From contig JAUIHI010000018.1 of assembly GCA_030432295.1 (NCBI GenBank), forward strand, positions 61,793 to 125,792: a stretch of 64,000 nt of DNA, written 5' to 3'. The DNA is from Anaerolineae bacterium. Lineage in GTDB: Bacteria; Chloroflexota; Anaerolineae; Caldilineales; Caldilineaceae. The notes under the pieces were generated by a model that saw only the letters and a program-made list of their open reading frames with translations, was not told the origin of the DNA and ran no database searches. Positions 25,769-36,078 of the stretch are shown in pieces (within the stretch, counting starts at the first letter, position 1; the number at the start of each line of letters is the position of its first letter). The translations under genes were made by a program, and so were the position numbers.

Positions 25769-27289
25769 TTAGTGGCGGAAGTGGCGTGTGCCGGTCAAAA
25801 CCATCACCAGCCCCAGTCGGTCCACGGCTTCGACCACCTGGTCATCCCGAATGGAGCCGCCGGGTTGCACAACGGCTACGATGCCGTAGCTGGCCGCGGC
25901 TTCGATGCCATCGGGGAAGGGGAAGAAAGCGTCGGAAGCCATCACCGCGCCCCGCGCCCGTTCGCCCGCTTTGTGGCCGGCCAGCATCACCGAATCCACC
26001 CGGCTCATCTGCCCCGCGCCCACGCCGACGGTGGCCTGATTCTGCACGTAGACAATCGCATTGCTCTTTACGTGGCGACAGGTGCGCCAGGCAAAGGCCA
26101 GGTCCGTCAGTTGCTCGGCAGTCGGCTGGGCTTTGCTGACAATCTGCCAGTTGGCCGGGTCCAGATCGTCCTGGCTCTGGTCGAGTTCCTGCACCAGCAC
26201 GCCGCCGTATACACTGCGCAGGCTGAGCGGTCGCGGGGCCGCGCCTGTGGCCCGCAGGATGCGCAGATTTTTCTTGCGCATGAGCAGGGCCAGGGCGTCT
26301 TCGTCGTAGGCGGGTGCGGCCACAATCTCCACAAAGAGATCGCCGATCTTCTCTGCCGTGGCCAGGTCCAGGCTGCGGTTGAGGGAGATGATACTGCCAA
26401 AGGCGCTCACCGGGTCCGAGGCCAGGGCTTTGTCGTAGGCATCGGCCAGTGTCTCAGCCGAAGCCAGCCCGCAGGGATTGCTGTGTTTGATGATGGCGAC
26501 AGTCGGCTCGGCGAAATCCTGGGCAGCCAACCAGCTCCCGTCCAGGTCCAGCCAGTTGTTGTAGCTCATCTCTTTGCCGTGCAACTGCTCGAAGGCGGGG
26601 GCATCCCCAACGTAACTGTAATATCCCCCCTTCTGGTGGGGGTTCTCGCCGTAGCGCATCACCTGCACCTGCTCCAATTGGACGCCCAGGCGGGTGGGCA
26701 GGCTATCGCTCTCTTCCACTTGGCCGGTCAGCCAGCCAGAGATGGCCGTGTCGTATTCGGCTGTGTGGCGAAAGGCTTTCAGGGCCAGACGGCGCCGCTG
26801 CTCCGCGTCCAGCGTCCCCTCGGCCACGGCTTCGGCCACCGCGTCGTAGTCCGCCGGATCAGCGACCACAGCCACGCTCTCGAAGTTTTTGGCCGCGGCC
26901 CGCAGCAGGGCCACCCCGCCGATGTCGATCTGCTCGATGGCGTCGGCTTCGCTCACTTCCGGGTCAGCCACGGTCTGCTGGAAGGGGTAGAGGTTGACCA
27001 CCACAAAGTCGATGGGTTCCAGGCCGTGGGCGCTCAATTCGGCCAGGTGTTCGTCGGTGCGCCGGGCCAGAATACCGCCGTGGATGGCCGGGTGCAGGGT
27101 TTTGACCCGACCGCCCAGGATTTCGGGGAAACCGGTCAGTTCCTCCACTTGGGAGACGGCCAGACCGGCTTCGGCCAGGGCGCGGGCTGTGCCGCCGCTG
27201 GCAATCAACTGCACACCCGCGGCGTCCAGCCGTCGGGCAAAATCCACAAGACCACTCTTGTCATACACAGAAAATAGGGCGCGGGGCAT
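25769..27289 (-). CDS. purH: Bifunctional AICAR formyltransferase / IMP cyclohydrolase
   Basis: 506 residues from ATG 27289 ([13 protein letters not shown]), with AAGGAG upstream; the longer frame runs into a repeat. The N-terminal IMP cyclohydrolase (MGS-fold) has [14 protein letters not shown] and [15 protein letters not shown]. The C-terminal transformylase has [22 protein letters not shown] with the catalytic Lys-His pair, and [15 protein letters not shown]. It performs the last two steps of purine synthesis. It stands alone here, without other pur genes. Confidence 0.96.
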   Translation of the reverse strand: MPRALFSVYDKSGLVDFARRLDAAGVQLIASGGTARALAEAGLAVSQVEELTGFPEILGGRVKTLHPAIHGGILARRTDEHLAELSAHGLEPIDFVVVNLYPFQQTVADPEVSEADAIEQIDIGGVALLRAAAKNFESVAVVADPADYDAVAEAVAEGTLDAEQRRRLALKAFRHTAEYDTAISGWLTGQVEESDSLPTRLGVQLEQVQVMRYGENPHQKGGYYSYVGDAPAFEQLHGKEMSYNNWLDLDGSWLAAQDFAEPTVAIIKHSNPCGLASAETLADAYDKALASDPVSAFGSIISLNRSLDLATAEKIGDLFVEIVAAPAYDEDALALLMRKKNLRILRATGAAPRPLSLRSVYGGVLVQELDQSQDDLDPANWQIVSKAQPTAEQLTDLAFAWRTCRHVKSNAIVYVQNQATVGVGAGQMSRVDSVMLAGHKAGERARGAVMASDAFFPFPDGIEAAASYGIVAVVQPGGSIRDDQVVEAVDRLGLVMVLTGTRHFRH

Positions 27290-27314
27290 AGCGAAATCTC
27301 CTTGAAAGATAGTG

Positions 27315-27385
27315 GATATTGGGTATTGGATATTTCGTCTTGATAACGGAAGGCCGTCCAAACGAAATATCCAATACCCAATATC
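27315..27385. repeat. Inverted-repeat element, copy C
   Basis: Perfect 24-bp inverted ends (27315-27338, 27362-27385) enclose 23 bases, 71 bp in all, the same length as copy B at 9347-9417. It lies 25 bases upstream of the purH start, in its leader. Confidence 0.85.
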
Positions 27386-27390
27386 TGATC

Positions 27391-27428
27391 AAAAAAGGGC
27401 AGTGGGACAGAATTCTGTCCCACTGCCC
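27391..27428 (-). terminator. Rho-independent terminator after the LVIVD gene
   Basis: GGGCAGTGGGACAGAA and its exact reverse complement meet head to head (27397-27428), and on the minus strand the hairpin is followed directly by TTTTTT (27396-27391). This is the end of the minus-strand transcript of the LVIVD-repeat gene. Confidence 0.8.
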
Positions 27429-27620
27429 CAGCCCAGGCGTACGGCTATGGATGCAAATCTGTGGCGATGACCCCTTCTCCTGTGTGGTATTGCTCCACAC
27501 GCACAGGCGACTGCCTGCACACGTCCGCCGGTCAAAGGGATCGCCTTCGGTTGAGGAGGTATGATAGCACGAGGGAGGCGACGGGACAAATCACAAAATT
27601 AGAGAAAGCACCCAGCCCCA

Positions 27621-29450
27621 TTACCTTCCCAGAATGAAGAGTCCGCCCAACCGATCCGCCACGTAAATCCGTTCCTGTGTCACATCCACGCCATACGCAT
27701 CATCCGGGCTGTCGTAGCTGCCCACTTCCAGATGGGCAGCCGGATTAGAAATATCGATCAGCCGCACGCCGTTGGCTCCATCAGCCAGAACCACCACGCC
27801 ATTGGCCAATGTCACGTCCCGGCTGACCCCCGTCGTATCAAAGGCCCCGACTTCCCGCGGTGCGCTGGGGAGGGATACATCCACAATGCGCATCCCACCC
27901 TCCCAATCGGCCACGACTGCCAGCCCATCGGCCACAGCCACCCGCCAGGCCGAGCCGGGTGTATCGACGTTGCCCAGGGGTTGGGGCGAACGGGGATTGC
28001 TGATGTCCACCAAATGTAGCCCCGCTTTGCCTGCGGCCACATACGCGATATTCCCGACCACTGCCACCCCGTGAACTTCCCCGTCAATGGGGTACTGGGC
28101 CAGGGGTTTGGGCTGGTTGGAGTCGCTCACATCGGCCAGCAGGAAACCGCCTTTGCCCGCCGCGATAAAAGCGACGCCATCCCGCACAGCGACGCCGTAG
28201 CCTTCGCCAGGGAAGCCCAGTGTGCCCAGGGGTAGAGGAACTGTCAGGTTGCTCACATCCACAATGTGCAGACGGCCATTCCAGTCGGCCAGATAAGCCA
28301 GAGAGCCATCTACTGCAATCTGCCAGACCTGACCCGGCACATTGAGCGAGCCGAGGGTCACGGGCTGGGCCGGATTGGAGACATCCACAATCTGGAAATC
28401 GCCGCTCCATTTGGCAGAGAGATAGGCGTAGTCGCCGCTGACTGTCACGTCCCAGACCGAACCAGCGGAGTTGTAGAGGCCGATCTCCTCCATCGGTGAG
28501 GGTTCGGTGATGTCCAGAATGTGCAGGCCACCCTCACCGTCGGTCAGGTAGAGGGCTGAATCGGCCACGGCCAGACCCATCGCCATCCCGGGCGTCTGAT
28601 AGCTGCTGATGACTTGCGGCGCGGCGGGGTTGGAGATGTCCGCCACCCAGACGCCCGCGCTCTCCGCACTGACGTAGACCCGATCCCTCTGCACGGCCAG
28701 CCCACAGGCACAGCCCGGCCCGGTGAGTGTTGCAATTTCGACAGGCTGTGTCGGCTGGGAGATGTCCAGAATGCGCAGACCGTCGCTATCGCTGGCGACG
28801 AAGGCCAGATTTTCGCTTACCTCCACCGCGACATCCCGACTGGGCGAGGCGACTTTTGCCACAATCCGGGGCTGGCGGGGGTCCGCCACGTCCACAACTG
28901 TCAGCCCGTCGTAGCTGCCAGCCACCAGCGCGTAGTGGCCACTGAGCGCCACATCCCAGGCCGTGCCGATGGCTTCGGCCGCGCCGATCTGCCGGGGAGC
29001 ACGGGGATTCGAGATGTCCACAATCAGCAAACCACCCCGTTCGTTGGCGATGAAAGCCCGGTCGCCAGCCACTTCGATGTCCAGAGCCGTATGACGCACA
29101 GCCATCTGGCCGACGACCCGGGGGCTATGCGGGTCAACGACATCCACAACCCGTAGCCCGTCCTGTGCCACCAGATAGGCGAAATTCTCCTGCACTGCCA
29201 GGTCATAGGCGGGCAGGAGTGTGGAGCCTATTCGACGCGGTTCGTTGGGGCTGGCAATGTCGATGACCGCCAACTCGTGGTCCAGGGCCAGATAGGCGTA
29301 TGTCTCCTGCACCGCAACCGCCAGGCTGGGGCCGCCTGTGTGTCCCAGCAAAGTCAGTTGCTGATTTAGGTTCTGGTTGGCATTTGTCTGCATTGCGGTC
29401 AAGGCCAGCACTATCGCTGTCAGTACAAACCACTTGCGTAGAACATTCAT
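27621..29450 (-). CDS. Secreted LVIVD-repeat beta-propeller protein
   Basis: 609 residues from ATG 29450 with a Sec-type signal peptide, NVLRKWFVLTAIVLALTAMQ. The remainder is about 13 repeats of roughly 43 residues, each with a core such as LHIVDVSN or LRVVDV followed by P-x-x-x-G and a YV/FV-aa strand (LVIVD family, PF08309). Such proteins form beta-propellers at the cell surface or outside and probably bind proteins or sugars. It is divergent from the large regulator at 29682. Repeats are similar at the DNA level, so copy number may vary between strains. Confidence 0.85.
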   Translation of the reverse strand: MNVLRKWFVLTAIVLALTAMQTNANQNLNQQLTLLGHTGGPSLAVAVQETYAYLALDHELAVIDIASPNEPRRIGSTLLPAYDLAVQENFAYLVAQDGLRVVDVVDPHSPRVVGQMAVRHTALDIEVAGDRAFIANERGGLLIVDISNPRAPRQIGAAEAIGTAWDVALSGHYALVAGSYDGLTVVDVADPRQPRIVAKVASPSRDVAVEVSENLAFVASDSDGLRILDISQPTQPVEIATLTGPGCACGLAVQRDRVYVSAESAGVWVADISNPAAPQVISSYQTPGMAMGLAVADSALYLTDGEGGLHILDITEPSPMEEIGLYNSAGSVWDVTVSGDYAYLSAKWSGDFQIVDVSNPAQPVTLGSLNVPGQVWQIAVDGSLAYLADWNGRLHIVDVSNLTVPLPLGTLGFPGEGYGVAVRDGVAFIAAGKGGFLLADVSDSNQPKPLAQYPIDGEVHGVAVVGNIAYVAAGKAGLHLVDISNPRSPQPLGNVDTPGSAWRVAVADGLAVVADWEGGMRIVDVSLPSAPREVGAFDTTGVSRDVTLANGVVVLADGANGVRLIDISNPAAHLEVGSYDSPDDAYGVDVTQERIYVADRLGGLFILGR

Positions 29451-29681
29451 TGTCGTCCTGCCTTTCGTCTGGGAATCTGAGTCAGTCGGTCTGATTCCAG
29501 AATAGGCAGGGAGCGTTGGTGATTCGGCTGGGGAGGCGGCTGGGCACGCGTTGGTTGAAAATTGGTTCAACAAACGCGCTGGCAAACGCGGCTTAAGTCA
29601 GATTTCTGAAGGCGTTGAATTTGTACACGCAATGTGGGATAATGGATGCAATGAAGTGGTAAAGAAGAAAGGAGTCTGCCG

Positions 29682-32600
29682 GTGGGGGAACTGCGACTGT
29701 CTCTGTTGGGATCGCCCCAGCTTTTTGTGGATGGGGAAGAGAATATCCTGCGTGAGCGCAAGGCCATCGCCCTGCTGGCCTGGCTGGCTGTGGAGCGGAC
29801 AGCCCAAAGCCGGGACACATTAGCGACGCTCTTCTGGCCGGAACACGACCAGCAGCGGGCGCGGGCAAATCTGCGCTATCTGCTCTGGTCCCTGCGCAAA
29901 AGTGTGGGGGAGGAATGGCTGCGTTCGGAGGGGGATCAGATCGCCCTGGCGGACGGGGCACAGCTTCGAGTGGATGTAGAGGAATTTCACCGCTATCTGG
30001 CCGAATGGCGCGCCCATTCCCACCCGGCAGATGCGCATTGCGCAGCCTGCGTGGAAGCGTTGGAGACAGCAGCCCAGCTCTACCGGGGCGACTTTTTGCA
30101 GGGCTTTACCCTGGACGACAGCCCGGCCTTTGACGACTGGCAATTCTTCCAGGCCGAGATGCTGCGCCGGGAGTTGGCCGCGGGGCTAGAAGCGCTGGTG
30201 GCGCAGCAGATTGTCGGGCAAATGTATGACGACGCCATCGGTCACGCCCGGCACTGGCTGGCGTTAGACCCGCTCCACGAACCTGCCAACCGTGCCCTGA
30301 TGAAACTTTACGCCTGGGCTGAACAGTACGAGGCGGCCATCCGCCAGTTTCACCGCTGCGCCCTGGCCCTGCAAGAGGAGATCGGCGTGGAGCCGGACGC
30401 TGAGACGCTCCAACTTTACGCCGAGATTCGCAACCGGCGTTTCCCCCTGCCCGCCAGAGAGAGCGACGAAAGTGTGCCGCCCATCCCCCCGGAATCGAAA
30501 GCGACGGGCAATCTGCCGCCGCTCTCTGCCCCGTTTGTGGGCCGCCAGTCTGAATTGGCCCAGATTGCCGAACGGCTGGCCGATCCGTCCACACGCCTGC
30601 TGACGATTGTGGGGCCGGGCGGGATGGGCAAGTCTACGCTGGCTGTACAGGCAGGCCGGGCCGAGTCAACCCACTTTCCCGATGGCGTCTGGTTCATCCC
30701 CCTGGCCGGGATGGAATCGGCGGAGCAGTTGCCTTCGGCCATTCTCGCCGCTCTGGGCGCGCCCGGTGGCGGCGGTGCGCCTCCCCGGCAGCAGCTACTT
30801 TCCCATCTGCGCCACAAGCAGTGCCTGCTCATTCTGGACAATTTTGAGGATGTACTGCCCGCTGCTGAGTTTGTGGCAGAATTGCTCGCTGCCTGTTCAC
30901 AGGTCAAAGTGCTGGTTACCAGCCGGGAGCGGCTGAATCTACGGGAGGAGCGGCTGCTGCCTCTGGGCAACCTCACCTATCCAGCCGACGCCAAAATGGG
31001 AGGCGTTGAGGGAAATGAATTCAGCGCGCTGCGGCTATTTGAAATCAGCGCCCAGCGTACACAGCCCGGCTTTGCGTTGGATGCTACAAACGTGCCCGCG
31101 GTCATCCGCATCTGCCAACTGGTGGATGGGATGCCCCTGGCGCTGGAGATGGCCGCAGCCTGGGTGCGGGTCTTACCGGTGACGGCTATTTCGGTTGAAA
31201 TTGAGAAGAGTCTCGCCTTTCTGGCTACATCGGCCAGGGATGTGGCCGAGCGCCATCGCAGCATCCACGCGGTCTTCGACCACTCCTGGCAGCTATTGAC
31301 GGCGCGGGAACGTTCGCTGCTGCGCCAGTTGTCGGTTTTTCGCAACAGCTTCAGCCGGGAAGGGGCCGAGGCGGTGGCCGGCGCGTCGTTGCTGGATCTG
31401 TCTGCCCTGCTGGACAAGTCCTGGCTGAGGCTGGGGGAGGATGGCCGCTATCGGATGCACGGGCTGGCTCAGCAATACGCGCTGGAGAAGTTGCAAAGCG
31501 GGAAGGATGAACTGGAAGCGGATGTCTTGCAGCGCCATTATCTCTTCTACGCCGCGACAGCCCCGAACGAAGGCCGATTCTCCAATGCAGACGCGATTCT
31601 GCCTGTGACGGAGATAGAAAATATACGGTTGGCATGGGAAACAGCGATGGCCGAGCGCAATTGGAACGCGCTGGGTCAGATCGACGACTCAATTTATGTG
31701 ATGATGGATGGTTGGGGAAATCTGGGGATACTCTCACACATTGAACGCACTATCGACCAGATGGACGCTATTCTGGAATCGTTGTCACCTGCGGAAGCAG
31801 AAGAACGGTCGGCGATTGAAACAGTACTCATCAAAACCCTGCACATCGCGGGTGAGTTCCAACTTCATACGGGTAGTAGCAAACGTGCGATAACACACCT
31901 GTCCAGAAGCCGTGCATTGCTCGAAAGTCATCAGAGCGAAGCACACCCAGCCAATATCATTTACGCCCATCTCTCGTCAACCCTAGGCTTTGCTTCCTAT
32001 TCAGCCGGGCAATATGCCAAGGCCGAGATGCTTTTTGATGAGGCATTGAATGCTTACGAAAGTATGGAGTATCAACCCGGAGTCGCACACACGCAGATGT
32101 GTCGGGTACTGGTTTGCATCCGTCAGGGGCGCTACGGCGATGCCGAAGAACGCATACGAAAAGCCTATGGCGGGTTGAGTCAAACTTACTGGGATGAAGG
32201 GTGGAGTCGGGGGTGGGGTCAGGTGTTGACCAAACTGGGACGTTATGAAGAAGCCCGATCCACTTTGGAGGAGGTGTTGCAGCAGACGGTATATCGTTTC
32301 CAATCCCATGTGCTGCTTACCCTCGGCCCGGTGGCGCGCTGTCTGGGCGATTTGCTAGTGGCGCAGGAAATTCTACAACGGGGACTTGCCAACGCCGACG
32401 AAACCGGCGATCTGCCGGCCCAGGCGGACTTGCTGTTGGAATTGGGCCGCACTGCGATTCAGGCCGCCGAAGCAAAGGCCGCAGAGGACTATTCCAGCCG
32501 CTCGCTGGCTATGGCCAGCGAGATAGGGCGCTTGCGCACAGTACCCCTGGCGCTGATGGGCTTGGGACAGGTGGCGTTGATGCGGGGACATTTGGCAAAG

Positions 32601-32933
32601 GCACGGGACTACTTCGCCCAGGCTCTGACAGTGGAGGAAGAAGTGCAGGCCCCGCCGGATGTGCTGGATATTCTGGTTAGCGTCGGGGAACTCTACGCAG
32701 CAGAGGAAAAGAAGGCAGCGGCCATCGAACTTCTCGACCTGGCCCGTCAGCACCCGGCGACAACTGCCGAAACCCGCACCCGCGCCCTGGGCCTGCTGGA
32801 AAGGTTGGGAGTGGAGCGGAGCGGGTCGGAAGGCCAATTGCCGATGGAAGCAGCGAATCTGCTTCTGGATAAAGCCGCTCGTCACACGCTGGCAGAACTG
32901 CAAAGCGGAGTCACGCCCGATTCCATACAATAG
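29682..32933 (+). CDS. BTAD-domain regulator with NB-ARC-like ATPase and TPR repeats
   Basis: 1083 residues from GTG 29682, seven bases after AGGAG. The order is an OmpR/SARP-type winged helix (about 1-95, LRLSLLGSPQLFVDG), BTAD alpha-helical domain (about 96-245), STAND ATPase (Walker A GPGGMGKSTLAVQAG near 309-323, Walker B CLLILDNFEDVL, then LVTSRERL and MPLALEMAAAWVR), and TPR-like repeats to the end. Proteins like this use ligand or partner binding at the TPRs to switch on a target promoter. Being divergent from the LVIVD gene with 231 bases between, it may control that gene. Confidence 0.87.
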   Translation: MGELRLSLLGSPQLFVDGEENILRERKAIALLAWLAVERTAQSRDTLATLFWPEHDQQRARANLRYLLWSLRKSVGEEWLRSEGDQIALADGAQLRVDVEEFHRYLAEWRAHSHPADAHCAACVEALETAAQLYRGDFLQGFTLDDSPAFDDWQFFQAEMLRRELAAGLEALVAQQIVGQMYDDAIGHARHWLALDPLHEPANRALMKLYAWAEQYEAAIRQFHRCALALQEEIGVEPDAETLQLYAEIRNRRFPLPARESDESVPPIPPESKATGNLPPLSAPFVGRQSELAQIAERLADPSTRLLTIVGPGGMGKSTLAVQAGRAESTHFPDGVWFIPLAGMESAEQLPSAILAALGAPGGGGAPPRQQLLSHLRHKQCLLILDNFEDVLPAAEFVAELLAACSQVKVLVTSRERLNLREERLLPLGNLTYPADAKMGGVEGNEFSALRLFEISAQRTQPGFALDATNVPAVIRICQLVDGMPLALEMAAAWVRVLPVTAISVEIEKSLAFLATSARDVAERHRSIHAVFDHSWQLLTARERSLLRQLSVFRNSFSREGAEAVAGASLLDLSALLDKSWLRLGEDGRYRMHGLAQQYALEKLQSGKDELEADVLQRHYLFYAATAPNEGRFSNADAILPVTEIENIRLAWETAMAERNWNALGQIDDSIYVMMDGWGNLGILSHIERTIDQMDAILESLSPAEAEERSAIETVLIKTLHIAGEFQLHTGSSKRAITHLSRSRALLESHQSEAHPANIIYAHLSSTLGFASYSAGQYAKAEMLFDEALNAYESMEYQPGVAHTQMCRVLVCIRQGRYGDAEERIRKAYGGLSQTYWDEGWSRGWGQVLTKLGRYEEARSTLEEVLQQTVYRFQSHVLLTLGPVARCLGDLLVAQEILQRGLANADETGDLPAQADLLLELGRTAIQAAEAKAAEDYSSRSLAMASEIGRLRTVPLALMGLGQVALMRGHLAKARDYFAQALTVEEEVQAPPDVLDILVSVGELYAAEEKKAAAIELLDLARQHPATTAETRTRALGLLERLGVERSGSEGQLPMEAANLLLDKAARHTLAELQSGVTPDSIQ

Positions 32934-32947
32934 GGAATCTCCAATTT

Positions 32948-34231
32948 CTATTCCCCAATCCCCATCTCCCGCTTCATCGGCGGGCGCAGGAAGACGAGAA
33001 TCACCGCCATTGCCCCCAGCAGCCCGATGAAGAGCCAGAGCGCGGGCACGTAGGACCCCAAATGATCGTAGCTCAGTCCCAGGGGATAGGGGCCGAGAGC
33101 TGTGCCACCCATTGTACCCATCATCGTCAGCCCGCGGATGGAGCCGAGATGCAGACGCCCGTAGTAATGGGGCCAGAGCGATGCGTCCAGCACCCGAAAC
33201 GCGCCGCCGGAGAAGCCCATCAGCGCGGAAAAGAGGACTGTGTGCCAGGGCGCGGACATCCACTGGATCATCAGCAGGGCCAGCACCAGCGCGCAGAGGG
33301 CCACTGTCATCAGCCGTCGGGGCGTGTACCAGTCCAGCAGCTTGCCCATCAGCAGATTGCCCCCGACCGTAAAGAGCGCAATCAACTGAAAGACGTGGAT
33401 GACTGTGGCCCGCTCAAAGCCCCGCTGGGCAAAGAGCGACACCTGATGGAAGATCACCCCGGCGGTTGTCATCGTAATCACTGAAATTGCAATGAAAAAT
33501 ATCCAGAAGGCGGAAGTCTGGCGGGCCTCTTCCAGAGTCCAATTTTCCTCCCGTGCACCCGCACGCTGACGGGCCGCCTCTTCCACACCGTTGCCGTCGG
33601 GTGTCAGCCCGTAGCGTTCCGGCGCGTCCCGAAAGAAGAGCCAGCCCAGGGGAATCATCACACCGACTGACAGTGCGGCGAAGCCAACCCACGCGCCCCG
33701 CCAGCCCCAGTTGCTGATCATCGACTCGCCCAGCCAGGGGTAGATGAGCAGGCCCAGCGACAAACTCTGCCCGGCAATGCCCATCGCGAAGCCCCGGCGA
33801 CGGATGAACCACTGGGCGATGACGTTATTGCTGGCGATCTGCAACGAGCCAAAGCCGAAGAAGCGTATCCCCAGCAGGCCGACAAAAAGAGCCACCGGCC
33901 CCCGCACATTCACCATCCACAGACAGGCCAGCCCCAGTCCCAGGCTGATCACCACCACCACCCGGCGGGGACCGAAACGATCCACCAGCCGCCCGGCGCC
34001 GGGCAGGAGGAAAGCCGCACTCAGGCTGGCCCCGCCGTAGAGCAGGGATACTGTCGAGCGGGAGAGGTTCAGGTCCGTCACCCACAGGTCGAGAAAGAGG
34101 CTGACTGTGAAGCCCTGGCTGGGTCCCATCAGCAGCAGGCCCAGTGTGCCCGCGGCCAGCACTACCCAGCCGTAGAAGAAGGGGGTGGCGTTGATGACCC
34201 GGCTGGTGCGGGGTTCGGTAGTTGGGAGCAT
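32948..34231 (-). CDS. MFS transporter
   Basis: 427 residues from ATG 34231, with AGGAA upstream. About 12 membrane helices are visible. The loop 2-3 signature is GRLVDRFGPRRVVVV and the loop 8-9 equivalent is MGKLLDWYTPRRLMTV. The general look is that of the monocarboxylate/OFA-like branch, but the substrate is not predictable. The last residues (KREMGIGE) are encoded by sequence matching a dispersed GGGAATTGG-type repeat, so the original C-terminus may have been replaced. It lies downstream of an M20 peptidase gene on the same strand. Confidence 0.85.
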   Translation of the reverse strand: MLPTTEPRTSRVINATPFFYGWVVLAAGTLGLLLMGPSQGFTVSLFLDLWVTDLNLSRSTVSLLYGGASLSAAFLLPGAGRLVDRFGPRRVVVVISLGLGLACLWMVNVRGPVALFVGLLGIRFFGFGSLQIASNNVIAQWFIRRRGFAMGIAGQSLSLGLLIYPWLGESMISNWGWRGAWVGFAALSVGVMIPLGWLFFRDAPERYGLTPDGNGVEEAARQRAGAREENWTLEEARQTSAFWIFFIAISVITMTTAGVIFHQVSLFAQRGFERATVIHVFQLIALFTVGGNLLMGKLLDWYTPRRLMTVALCALVLALLMIQWMSAPWHTVLFSALMGFSGGAFRVLDASLWPHYYGRLHLGSIRGLTMMGTMGGTALGPYPLGLSYDHLGSYVPALWLFIGLLGAMAVILVFLRPPMKREMGIGE

Positions 34232-34406
34232 ACGATTCCTGACCGGAAGATAGGACGCTGATGACGCTGAAAAAAAATGATTGACGCTGATAAAATCTGT
34301 ACAAATCAAAAGGCTGAAAGAATAGATGGACGCTGATCTTTCTCCCGTATTTCTTTGTGATCTTTGCGATCTTTGTGGTTCAAATGGCTTTTTGCGGCAG
34401 GGGCAT

Positions 34407-35768
34407 TTATCCCGCCAGAAAAGCCAAAAGTGCCGCGCCGGTGCGGATGCCGTTGATAAAGCGCTCCACTTCCAGATTTTCGTTAGGCGCGTGGTTGGCT
34501 TCGTCGTGGTTGGCGTAGGGAGTGATGAACGACGGCACGCCCAGAATTTTCGTCCAGACGTAATCGGGCAGGCTGCCCCCCATCGGCGGGACGAGGAGGG
34601 GTTCCTGACCCCAGGCCGCGAGAATGGCCTGGCGCAAAGGCGCGGTGAAGGGCGAATCCAACGGCGTAGACGACGGCTCCATCCCGCCCTGGCGAATGAC
34701 CGTCACTTCCGGTGCGTGGCGGGCCACGTGGGCCTCTACTTTGTCCAGAATTTCGTCCACACTCTGCTCCGAAACCAGCCGTATATCACACTTGACGAAG
34801 GCTTCGCAGGGCAGAACAGTCTTGGAGCCGGGTCCGCCGTAGCCGCTGTGAAAGCCATTGACCGTAAAGGTCGGCCAGAGAGAGAGCCGGTCGTAGAAGG
34901 GACGGTCCTGGGGTTCGTCCATGCGAGTCATACCCGTCTTTATCATCAGGCCTGCCACATCCACGGGCAGGCGATCCAGCGCCTCCCTGTCCAATGGGGT
35001 CGGCGGGCGCACATTGTCATAGAAGCCGTCAATCGTCACCAGCCCCTGGCTGTCTTTCATCGACGCCAGCAGATGGACAAGCGTCCAGATGGGGTTGGGG
35101 GCCACATTGCCCCAGTTGCCCGAATGGAAGTCCCGGTCCGCATGGCGCACCCGCAGTTCAAAGGAAGCAATGCCCCGGGGTCCGTACTCGATGCAGGGCT
35201 GGCCGTTCTCCAGCACCGGGCCGTCCGCGGTGATGACCAAATCCACATCCGCCAGTAATTCCCGGTGGGCACGCACGCAGTCGGCGATGTGGGGGCTGCC
35301 CAGTTCTTCCTCACCTTCCAGCAGAACGACCACATTGCAGGGCAGTTTGTCGGTCACAGTCAGCCAACTTTCAATGGCGAGAAGTTGGGCCAGATGCTGG
35401 CCTTTGTTGTCGCCCACACCCCGGCCATAGATGCGCCCGTTGCGAATCTCCGGCTCGAAGGGCGGGGAAACCCACGCCTCCAACGGGTCCGGCGGCTGCA
35501 CGTCGTAGTGGCCGTAGAGCAGGACAGTCGGTGCACCGGGCTGGTCCATCCGTCTGCCATAGACAAAAGGCCAGCCCTCGCTGGGCAGGAGTTGGGCCTC
35601 CATTCCCAGGCCGCTAAGAAAATTGAGCAGAAAGTCGGCGGTCTCGGCGATGCCGATGCCGTGGGCGCTGATGCTGGGCCGGGAGACGTAGGCCAGCAGC
35701 CGATCAATAAAGGCGTCCCGCTGACTGTCGATGTGGTCAAAAACGTTGGATAGCTGTGGGTTTGTCAT
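34407..35768 (-). CDS. M20-family metallopeptidase (dipeptidase-like)
   Basis: 453 residues from ATG 35768, with AAGGAG upstream. The zinc ligands of M20 enzymes appear in order: [10 protein letters not shown] (about 90-99), [10 protein letters not shown] (about 120-129), [12 protein letters not shown] (about 155-166) and the late His in [18 protein letters not shown]. The second domain between them is the dimerisation lid. Relatives hydrolyse dipeptides such as Xaa-His or N-acyl amino acids. The MFS gene follows on the same strand, so uptake and cleavage of a small peptide could be linked. Confidence 0.88.
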   Translation of the reverse strand: MTNPQLSNVFDHIDSQRDAFIDRLLAYVSRPSISAHGIGIAETADFLLNFLSGLGMEAQLLPSEGWPFVYGRRMDQPGAPTVLLYGHYDVQPPDPLEAWVSPPFEPEIRNGRIYGRGVGDNKGQHLAQLLAIESWLTVTDKLPCNVVVLLEGEEELGSPHIADCVRAHRELLADVDLVITADGPVLENGQPCIEYGPRGIASFELRVRHADRDFHSGNWGNVAPNPIWTLVHLLASMKDSQGLVTIDGFYDNVRPPTPLDREALDRLPVDVAGLMIKTGMTRMDEPQDRPFYDRLSLWPTFTVNGFHSGYGGPGSKTVLPCEAFVKCDIRLVSEQSVDEILDKVEAHVARHAPEVTVIRQGGMEPSSTPLDSPFTAPLRQAILAAWGQEPLLVPPMGGSLPDYVWTKILGVPSFITPYANHDEANHAPNENLEVERFINGIRTGAALLAFLAG

Positions 35769-36078
35769 AGGAACTCCTTTTTTTGTGTTCACCGCTCCCG
35801 CGTGGGTGCAATGGGTCGGACGCTCTGCGTCCCGATGTGTGTGCGGTCAGAATGACGTAGGGGCGCTGCTTGCTGCGCCCGACACCTGCGGGCGCAGCAA
35901 GCAGCGCCCCTACAGTTGCCCGGTTATTTTTTTAATTCACAAGAGCGTCCGGCAACCATTCCCACGCGGGAGCGTGGGAATGGTGGATGTCTCAATTTGC
36001 TCTGCCCCTGCCCGCCGCCTACAATGGACAGATTCGTTCTCATTATCTCTGCATCCCACCATCCGGCAGGAACTATCT
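35769..36078. other. 310-bp gap of nested palindromes
   Basis: Divergent gene pair. An inverted repeat with CGCTCCCGCGTGGG arms (about 35793-35826 and 35942-35974) surrounds the 92-bp element copy 2. A 13-bp stem ACCATTCCCACGC / GCGTGGGAATGGT sits at 35955-35984. No coding sequence is convincing here. Confidence 0.6.
35851..35942. repeat. 92-bp palindromic element, copy 2
   Basis: Perfect 23-bp stem 35858-35880 / 35890-35912 around the loop GACACCTGC, with the same flanks as copy 1 (3983-4074). Only two of 92 positions differ between the copies, one of them restoring a full pair in the stem. Confidence 0.88.

Larger units (their letters stand above)
27290..27620. other. 331-bp gap upstream of purH
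   Basis: Contains inverted-repeat element copy C (27315-27385) and a strong terminator hairpin (27391-27428). Between 27430 and 27620 I see no gene and no further structure. Confidence 0.55.
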
